From NCBI GenBank assembly GCA_950022295.1, contig OX465597.1:1178001-1242000 (forward strand): DNA of 64,000 nucleotides. Direction: 5' to 3'. The notes beneath the pieces were generated by a model, which saw nothing but the letters and a program-made list of their open reading frames with translations, searched no databases and was not told where the DNA came from. The translations under genes and the position numbers were made by a program. Position 1 is the first letter of the stretch. Each line of letters starts with the position of its first letter. Source of the stretch: Bromus sterilis (lineage: Eukaryota > Streptophyta > Magnoliopsida > Poales > Poaceae). Below, in pieces: positions 52,707 through 62,492 of the stretch.

Positions 52707-55416
52707 AGTGATTTCCACCATTGACGAACCCAGGGTGCATTTACGTGCCGGTCATCAACACTCGCAGTTTTGGCCGATTCTGGCCTGTTTCATGGGCTAT
52801 TAATCACCGTTTTGGTTCCCCGGAGTGATTTCCACCATTGACGAACCCAGTGTATTTACGTGCCGGTCTTCAACACTCGCAGTTTTGGCCGATTCTGGCC
52901 TATTTCATGGGCTATTAATCACCGTTTTGGTTCCCCGGAGTGATTTCCACCATTGACGAACCCCAGGGTGCATTTACGTGCCGGTCATCAACACTCGCAG
53001 TTTTGGCCGGTTATGGCCTGTTTCATGGGCTATTAATCACCGTTTTGGGTCCCCGGAGTGATTTCCACCATTGACGAACCACAGGGTGCATTTACGTGCC
53101 GGTCATCAACACTCGCAGTTTTGGCCGGTTATGGCCTGTTTCATGGGCTATTAATCACCGTTTTGGGTCCCCGGAGTGATTTCCACAATTGACGAACCCC
53201 AGGGTGCATTTACGTGAAGGTCATCAGTCCTCGCACTTTTGGCCGATTCTGGCCTGTTTCATGGGCTATTAATCACCGTTTTGGGTCCCCGGAGTGATTT
53301 CCACCATTGACGAACCCCAGGGTGCATTTACGTGTCGGTCATCAACACTCGCAGTTTTGGCCGGTTATGGCCTGTTTCATGGGCTATTAATCACCGTTTT
53401 GGGTCCCCGGAGTGATTTCCACCATTGACGAACCCCAGGGTGCATTTACGTGTCGATCATCAACACTCGCAGTTTTGGCCGATTCTGGCCTGTTTCATGG
53501 GCTATTAATCACCGTTTTGGGTCCCCGGAGTGATTTCCACCATTGACGAACCCCAGGGTGCATTTACGTGCCGGTCATCAACACTCGCAGTTTTGGCCGG
53601 TTATGGCCTGTTTCATGGGCTATTAATCACCGTTTTGGGTCCCCGGAGTGATTTCCACCATTGACGAACCCCAGGGTGCATTTACGTGCCGGTCATCAAC
53701 ACTCGCAGTTTTGGCCGATTCTGGCCTGTTTCATGGGCTATTAATCACCGTTTTGGGTCCCCGGAGTGATTTCCACCATTGACGAACCCCAGGGTGCATT
53801 TACGTGCCGGTCATCAACACTCGCAGTTTTGGCCGGTTATGGCCTGTTTCATGGGCTATTAATCACCGTTTTGGGTCCCCGGAGTGATTTCCACCATTGA
53901 CGAACCCCAGGGTGCATTTACGTGCCGGTCATCAACACTCGCAGTTTTCGCCGATTCTGGCCTGTTTCATGGGCTATTAATCATCGTTTTGGGTCCCCGG
54001 AGTGATTTCCACCATTGACGAACCCCAGGGTGCATTTACGTGCCGGTCATCAACACTCGCAGTTTTGGCCGGTTATGGCCTGTTTCATGGGCTATTAATC
54101 ACCGTTTTGGGTCCCCGGAGTGATTTCCACCATTGACGAACCACAGGGTGCATTTACGTGCCGGTCATCAACACTCGCAGTTTTGGCCGGTTATGGCCTG
54201 TTTCATGGGCTATTAATCACCGTTTTGGGTCCCCGGAGTGATTTCCACAATTGACGAACCCCAGGGTGCATTTACGTGAAGGTCATCAGTCCTCGCACTT
54301 TTGGCCGATTCTGGCCTGTTTCATGGGCTATTAATCACCGTTTTGGGTCCCCGGAGTGATTTCCACCATTGACGAACCCCAGGGTGCATTTACGTGTCGG
54401 TCATCAACACTCGCAGTTTTGGCCGGTTATGGCCTGTTTCATGGGCTATTAATCACCGTTTTGGGTCCCCGGAGTGATTTCCACCATTGACGAACCCCAG
54501 GGTGCATTTACGTGAAGGTCATCAGTCCTCGCACTTTTGGCCGATTCTGGCCTGTTTCATGGGCTATTAATCACCGTTTTGGGTCCCCGGAGTGATTTCC
54601 ACCATTGACGAACCACAGGGTGCATTTACGTGCCGGTCATCAACACTCGCAGTTTTGGCCGGTTATGGCCTGTTTCATGGGCTATTAATCACCGTTTTGG
54701 GTCCCCGGAGTGATTTCCACAATTGACGAACCCCAGGGTGCATTTACGTGAAGGTCATCAGTCCTCGCAGTTTTGGCCGATTCTGGCCTGTTTCATGGGC
54801 TATTAATCACCGTTTTGGTTCCCCGGAGTGATTTCCACCATTGACGAACCCCAGGGTGCATTTACGTGCCGGTCATCAACACTCGCAGTTTTGGCCGGTT
54901 ATGGCCTGTTTCATGGGCTATTAATCACCGTTTTGGGTCCCCGGAGTGATTTCCACCATTGACGAACCCCAGGGTGCATTTACGTGTCGATCATCAACAC
55001 TCGCAGTTTTGGCCGATTCTGGCCTGTTTCATGGGCTATTAATCACCGTTTTGGGTCCCCGGAGTGATTTCCACCATTGACGAACCCCAGGGTGCATTTA
55101 CGTGCCGGTCATCAACACTCGCAGTTTTGGCCGGTTATGGCCTGTTTCATGGGCTATTAATCACCGTTTTGGGTCCCCGGAGTGATTTCCACCATTGACG
55201 AACCCCAGGGTGCATTTACGTGCCGGTCATCAACACTCGCAGTTTTGGCCGATTCTGGCCTGTTTCATGGGCTATTAATCACCGTTTTGGGTCCCCGGAG
55301 TGATTTCCACCATTGACGAACCCCAGGGTGCATTTACGTGCCGGTCATCAACACTCGCAGTTTTCGCCGATTCTGGCCTGTTTCATGGGCTATTAATCAC
55401 CGTTTTGGTTCCCCGG
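52707..55416. repeat. Right-family HOR unit, 23 monomers
   Basis: Order: Um Z P X E T D P G P J P X E T Ec X Et P D P G F, 2,710 bp. The first 13 monomers repeat those of the previous unit. Ec is an E body with the ordinary ccaccattg head. The following Et has cgcagtttt, as do the E monomers at 40263 and about 56880. L, L2 and Gc no longer occur from here on. Confidence 0.87.
54473..54590. repeat. Chimeric monomer Ec: ordinary head, E-type body
   Basis: It has ccaccattg followed by gtgaagg and cagtcctcgcac, the reverse combination to the Pa chimera at 2990. Further copies lie at 57537..57654 and 61195..61312. All three follow E T, in the position where D usually stands. Confidence 0.87.
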
Positions 55417-58400
55417 AGTGATTTCCACCATTGACGAACCCAGGGTGCATTTACGTGCCGGTCATCAACACTCGCAGTTTTGGCCGATTCTGGCCTGTTT
55501 CATGGGCTATTAATCACCGTTTTGGTTCCCCGGAGTGATTTCCACCATTGACGAACCCAGTGTATTTACGTGCCGGTCTTCAACACTCGCAGTTTTGGCC
55601 GATTCTGGCCTATTTCATGGGCTATTAATCACCGTTTTGGTTCCCCGGAGTGATTTCCACCATTGACGAACCCCAGGGTGCATTTACGTGCCGGTCATCA
55701 ACACTCGCAGTTTTGGCCGGTTATGGCCTGTTTCATGGGCTATTAATCACCGTTTTGGGTCCCCGGAGTGATTTCCACCATTGACGAACCACAGGGTGCA
55801 TATACGTGCCGGTCATCAACACTCGCAGTTTTGGCCGGTTATGGCCTGTTTCATGGGCTATTAATCACCGTTTTGGGTCCCCGGAGTGATTTCCACAATT
55901 GACGAACCCCAGGGTGCATTTACGTGAAGGTCATCAGTCCTCGCACTTTTGGCCGATTCTGGCCTGTTTCATGGGCTATTAATCACCGTTTTGGGTCCCC
56001 GGAGTGATTTCCACCATTGACGAACCCCAGGGTGCATTTACGTGTCGGTCATCAACACTCGCAGTTTTGGCCGGTTATGGCCTGTTTCATGGGCTATTAA
56101 TCACCGTTTTGGGTCCCCGGAGTGATTTCCACCATTGACGAACCCCAGGGTGCATTTACGTGTCGATCATCAACACTCGCAGTTTTGGCCGATTCTGGCC
56201 TGTTTCATGGGCTATTAATCACCGTTTTGGGTCCCCGGAGTGATTTCCACCATTGACGAACCCCAGGGTGCATTTACGTGCCGGTCATCAACACTCGCAG
56301 TTTTGGCCGGTTATGGCCTGTTTCATGGGCTATTAATCACCGTTTTGGGTCCCCGGAGTGATTTCCACCATTGACGAACCCCAGGGTGCATTTACGTGCC
56401 GGTCATCAACACTCGCAGTTTTGGCCGATTCTGGCCTGTTTCATGGGCTATTAATCACCGTTTTGGGTCCCCGGAGTGATTTCCACCATTGACGAACCCC
56501 AGGGTGCATTTACGTGCCGGTCATCAACACTCGCAGTTTTGGCCGGTTATGGCCTGTTTCATGGGCTATTAATCACCGTTTTGGGTCCCCGGAGTGATTT
56601 CCACCATTGACGAACCCCAGGGTGCATTTACGTGTCGGTCATCAACACTCGCAGTTTTGGCCGGTTATGGCCTGTTTCATGGGCTATTAATCACCGTTTT
56701 GGGTCCCCGGAGTGATTTCCACCATTGACGAACCACAGGGTGCATTTACGTGCCGGTCATCAACACTCGCAGTTTTGGCCGGTTATGGCCTGTTTCATGG
56801 GCTATTAATCACCGTTTTGGGTCCCCGGAGTGATTTCCACAATTGACGAACCCCAGGGTGCATTTACGTGAAGGTCATCAGTCCTCGCAGTTTTGGCCGA
56901 TTCTGGCCTGTTTCATGGGCTATTAATCACCGTTTTGGTTCCCCGGAGTGATTTCCACCATTGACGAACCCCAGGGTGCATTTACGTGCCGGTCATCAAC
57001 ACTCGCAGTTTTCGCCGATTCTGGCCTGTTTCATGGGCTATTAATCATCGTTTTGGGTCCCCGGAGTGATTTCCACCATTGACGAACCCCAGGGTGCATT
57101 TACGTGCCGGTCATCAACACTCGCAGTTTTGGCCGGTTATGGCCTGTTTCATGGGCTATTAATCACCGTTTTGGGTCCCCGGAGTGATTTCCACCATTGA
57201 CGAACCACAGGGTGCATTTACGTGCCGGTCATCAACACTCGCAGTTTTGGCCGGTTATGGCCTGTTTCATGGGCTATTAATCACCGTTTTGGGTCCCCGG
57301 AGTGATTTCCACAATTGACGAACCCCAGGGTGCATTTACGTGAAGGTCATCAGTCCTCGCACTTTTGGCCGATTCTGGCCTGTTTCATGGGCTATTAATC
57401 ACCGTTTTGGGTCCCCGGAGTGATTTCCACCATTGACGAACCCCAGGGTGCATTTACGTGTCGGTCATCAACACTCGCAGTTTTGGCCGGTTATGGCCTG
57501 TTTCATGGGCTATTAATCACCGTTTTGGGTCCCCGGAGTGATTTCCACCATTGACGAACCCCAGGGTGCATTTACGTGAAGGTCATCAGTCCTCGCACTT
57601 TTGGCCGATTCTGGCCTGTTTCATGGGCTATTAATCACCGTTTTGGGTCCCCGGAGTGATTTCCACCATTGACGAACCCCAGGGTGCATTTACGTGCCGG
57701 TCATCAACACTCGCAGTTTTGGCCGATTCTGGCCTGTTTCATGGGCTATTAATCACCGTTTTGGGTCCCCGGAGTGATTTCCACCATTGACGAACCCCAG
57801 GGTGCATTTACGTGCCGGTCATCAACACTCGCAGTTTTGGCCGGTTATGGCCTGTTTCATGGGCTATTAATCACCGTTTTGGGTCCCCGGAGTGATTTCC
57901 ACCATTGACGAACCCCAGGGTGCATTTACGTGTCGGTCATCAACACTCGCAGTTTTGGCCGGTTATGGCCTGTTTCATGGGCTATTAATCACCGTTTTGG
58001 GTCCCCGGAGTGATTTCCACCATTGACGAACCACAGGGTGCATTTACGTGCCGGTCATCAACACTCGCAGTTTTGGCCGGTTATGGCCTGTTTCATGGGC
58101 TATTAATCACCGTTTTGGGTCCCCGGAGTGATTTCCACAATTGACGAACCCCAGGGTGCATTTACGTGAAGGTCATCAGTCCTCGCACTTTTGGCCGATT
58201 CTGGCCTGTTTCATGGGCTATTAATCACCGTTTTGGGTCCCCGGAGTGATTTCCACCATTGACGAACCCCAGGGTGCATTTACGTGTCGGTCATCAACAC
58301 TCGTAGTTTTGGCCGGTTATGGCCTGTTTCATGGGCTATTAATCACCGTTTTGGGTCCCCGGAGTGATTTCCACCATTGACGAACCCCAGGGTGCATTTA

Positions 58401-61400
58401 CGTGTCGATCATCAACACTCGCAGTTTTGGCCGATTCTGGCCTGTTTCATGGGCTATTAATCACCGTTTTGGGTCCCCGGAGTGATTTCCACCATTGACG
58501 AACCCCAGGGTGCATTTACGTGCCGGTCATCAACACTCGCAGTTTTGGCCGGTTATGGCCTGTTTCATGGGCTATTAATCACCGTTTTGGGTCCCCGGAG
58601 TGATTTCCACAATTGACGAACCCCAGGGTGCATTTACGTGAAGGTCATCAGTCCTCGCACTTTTGGCCGATTCTGGCCTGTTTCATGGGCTATTAATCAC
58701 CGTTTTGGGTCCCCGGAGTGATTTCCACCATTGACGAACCCCAGGGTGCATTTACGTGTCGGTCATCAACACTCGCAGTTTTGGCCGGTTATGGCCTGTT
58801 TCATGGGCTATTAATCACCGTTTTGGGTCCCCGGAGTGATTTCCACCATTGACGAACCCCAGGGTGCATTTACGTGTCGATCATCAACACTCGCAGTTTT
58901 GGCCGATTCTGGCCTGTTTCATGGGCTATTAATCACCGTTTTGGGTCCCCGGAGTGATTTCCACCATTGACGAACCCCAGGGTGCATTTACGTGCCGGTC
59001 ATCAACACTCGCAGTTTTGGCCGGTTATGGCCTGTTTCATGGGCTATTAATCACCGTTTTGGGTCCCCGGAGTGATTTCCACCATTGACGAACCCCAGGG
59101 TGCATTTACGTGCCGGTCATCAACACTCGCAGTTTTGGCCGATTCTGGCCTGTTTCATGGGCTATTAATCACCGTTTTGGGTCCCCGGAGTGATTTCCAC
59201 CATTGACGAACCCCAGGGTGCATTTACGTGCCGGTCATCAACACTCGCAGTTTTGGCCGGTTATGGCCTGTTTCATGGGCTATTAATCACCGTTTTGGGT
59301 CCCCGGAGTGATTTCCACCATTGACGAACCCCAGGGTGCATTTACGTGTCGGTCATCAACACTCGCAGTTTTGGCCGGTTATGGCCTGTTTCATGGGCTA
59401 TTAATCACCGTTTTGGGTCCCCGGAGTGATTTCCACCATTGACGAACCACAGGGTGCATTTACGTGCCGGTCATCAACACTCGCAGTTTTGGCCGGTTAT
59501 GGCCTGTTTCATGGGCTATTAATCACCGTTTTGGGTCCCCGGAGTGATTTCCACAATTGACGAACCCCAGGGTGCATTTACGTGAAGGTCATCAGTCCTC
59601 GCACTTTTGGCCGATTCTGGCCTGTTTCATGGGCTATTAATCACCGTTTTTGGTCCCCGGAGTGATTTCCACCATTGACGAACCCCAGGGTGCATTTACG
59701 TGTCGGTCATCAACACTCGCAGTTTTGGCCGGTTATGGCCTGTTTCATGGGCTATTAATCACCGTTTTGGGTCCCCGGAGTGATTTCCACCATTGACGAA
59801 CCCCAGGGTGCATTTACGTGTCGATCATCAACACTCGCAGTTTTGGCCGATTCTGGCCTGTTTCATGGGCTATTAATCACCGTTTTGGGTCCCCGGAGTG
59901 ATTTCCACCATTGACGAACCACAGGGTGCATTTACGTGCCGGTCATCAACACTCGCAGTTTTGGCCGGTTATGGCCTGTTTCATGGGCTATTAATCACCG
60001 TTTTGGGTCCCCGGAGTGATTTCCACAATTGACGAACCCCAGGGTGCATTTACGTGAAGGTCATCAGTCCTCGCACTTTTGGCCGATTCTGGCCTGTTTC
60101 ATGGGCTATTAATCACCGTTTTGGGTCCCCGGAGTGATTTCCACCATTGACGAACCCCAGGGTGCATTTACGTGTCGGTCATCAACACTCGCAGTTTTGG
60201 CCGGTTATGGCCTGTTTCATGGGCTATTAATCACCGTTTTGGGTCCCCGGAGTGATTTCCACCATTGACGAACCCCAGGGTGCATTTACGTGTCGATCAT
60301 CAACACTCGCAGTTTTGGCCGATTCTGGCCTGTTTCATGGGCTATTAATCACCGTTTTGGGTCCCCGGAGTGATTTCCACCATTGACGAACCCCAGGGTG
60401 CATTTACGTGCCGGTCATCAACACTCGCAGTTTTGGCCGGTTATGGCCTGTTTCATGGGCTATTAATCACCGTTTTGGGTCCCCGGAGTGATTTCCACCA
60501 TTGACGAACCCCAGGGTGCATTTACGTGCCGGTCATCAACACTCGCAGTTTTGGCCGATTCTGGCCTGTTTCATGGGCTATTAATCACCGTTTTGGGTCC
60601 CCGGAGTGATTTCCACCATTGACGAACCCCAGGGTGCATTTACGTGCCGGTCATCAACACTCGCAGTTTTCGCCGATTCTGGCCTGTTTCATGGGCTATT
60701 AATCACCGTTTTGGGTCCCCGGAGTGATTTCCACCATTGACGAACCACAGGGTGCATTTACGTGCCGGTCATCAACACTCGCAGTTTTGGCCGGTTATGG
60801 CCTGTTTCATGGGCTATTAATCACCGTTTTGGGTCCCCGGAGTGATTTCCACCATTGACGAACCACAGGGTGCATTTACGTGCCGGTCATCAACACTCGC
60901 AGTTTTGGCCGGTTATGGCCTGTTTCATGGGCTATTAATCACCGTTTTGGGTCCCCGGAGTGATTTCCACAATTGACGAACCCCAGGGTGCATTTACGTG
61001 AAGGTCATCAGTCCTCGCACTTTTGGCCGATTCTGGCCTGTTTCATGGGCTATTAATCACCGTTTTGGGTCCCCGGAGTGATTTCCACCATTGACGAACC
61101 CCAGGGTGCATTTACGTGTCGGTCATCAACACTCGCAGTTTTGGCCGGTTATGGCCTGTTTCATGGGCTATTAATCACCGTTTTGGGTCCCCGGAGTGAT
61201 TTCCACCATTGACGAACCCCAGGGTGCATTTACGTGAAGGTCATCAGTCCTCGCACTTTTGGCCGATTCTGGCCTGTTTCATGGGCTATTAATCACCGTT
61301 TTGGGTCCCCGGAGTGATTTCCACCATTGACGAACCCCAGGGTGCATTTACGTGCCGGTCATCAACACTCGCAGTTTTGGCCGATTCTGGCCTGTTTCAT

Positions 61401-62492
61401 GGGCTATTAATCACCGTTTTGGGTCCCCGGAGTGATTTCCACCATTGACGAACCCCAGGGTGCATTTACGTGCCGGTCATCAACACTCGCAGTTTTGGCC
61501 GGTTATGGCCTGTTTCATGGGCTATTAATCACCGTTTTGGGTCCCCGGAGTGATTTCCACCATTGACGAACCCCAGGGTGCATTTACGTGTCGGTCATCA
61601 ACACTCGCAGTTTTGGCCGATTCTGGCCTGTTTCATGGGCTATTAATCACCGTTTTGGGTCCCCGGAGTGATTTCCACCATTGACGAACCCCAGGGTGCA
61701 TTTACGTGCCGGTCATCAACACTCGCAGTTTTGGCCGGTTATGGCCTGTTTCATGGGCTATTAATCACCGTTTTGGGTCCCCGGAGTGATTTCCACCATT
61801 GACGAACCCCAGGGTGCATTTACGTGCCGGTCATCAACACTCGCAGTTTTGGCCGATTCTGGCCTGTTTCATGGGCTATTAATCACCGTTTTGGGTCCCC
61901 GGAGTGATTTCCACCATTGACGAACCCCAGGGTGCATTTACGTGCCGGTCATCAACACTCGCAGTTTTGGCCGATTCTGGCCTGTTTCATGGGCTATTAA
62001 TCACCGTTTTGGGTCCCCGGAGTGATTTCCACCATTGACGAACCACAGGGTGCATTTACGTGCCGGTCATCAACACTCGCAGTTTTGGCCGGTTATGGCC
62101 TGTTTCATGGGCTATTAATCACCGTTTTGGGTCCCCGGAGTGATTTCCACCATTGACGAACCACAGGGTGCATTTACGTGCCGGTCATCAACACTCGCAG
62201 TTTTGGCCGGTTATGGCCTGTTTCATGGGCTATTAATCACCGTTTTGGGTCCCCGGAGTGATTTCCACAATTGACGAACCCCAGGGTGCATTTACGTGAA
62301 GGTCATCAGTCCTCGCACTTTTGGCCGATTCTGGCCTGTTTCATGGGCTATTAATCACCGTTTTGGTTCCCCGGAGTGATTTCCACCATTGACGAACCCC
62401 AGGGTGCATTTACGTGCCGGTCATCAACACTCGCAGTTTTCGCCGATTCTGGCCTGTTTCATGGGCTATTAATCACCGTTTTGGTTCCCCGG
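55417..62492. repeat. Right-family segment, 60 monomers
   Basis: Order: Um Z P X E T D P G P T X Et J P X E T Ec G P T X E T D P E T D P G P T X E T D X E T D P G Fg X X E T Ec G P Tg P G G X X Et F, 7,076 bp. Fg is F with end gggtcccc; Tg is gtgtcgg with gattct. After the first two monomers all are exactly 118 bp. The recurring core is X E T D with P G P or P G P T spacers. Private single changes are few: gcatatacg near 55799, ctcgtag near 58302 and tttttggtcc near 59650. Confidence 0.87.
60723..60958. repeat. Doubled X monomer
   Basis: Two X monomers stand side by side; a second X X pair is at 62021..62256. Elsewhere X is nearly always single and followed by E. One-monomer duplications therefore also occur in this part of the array. 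Confidence 0.78.
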
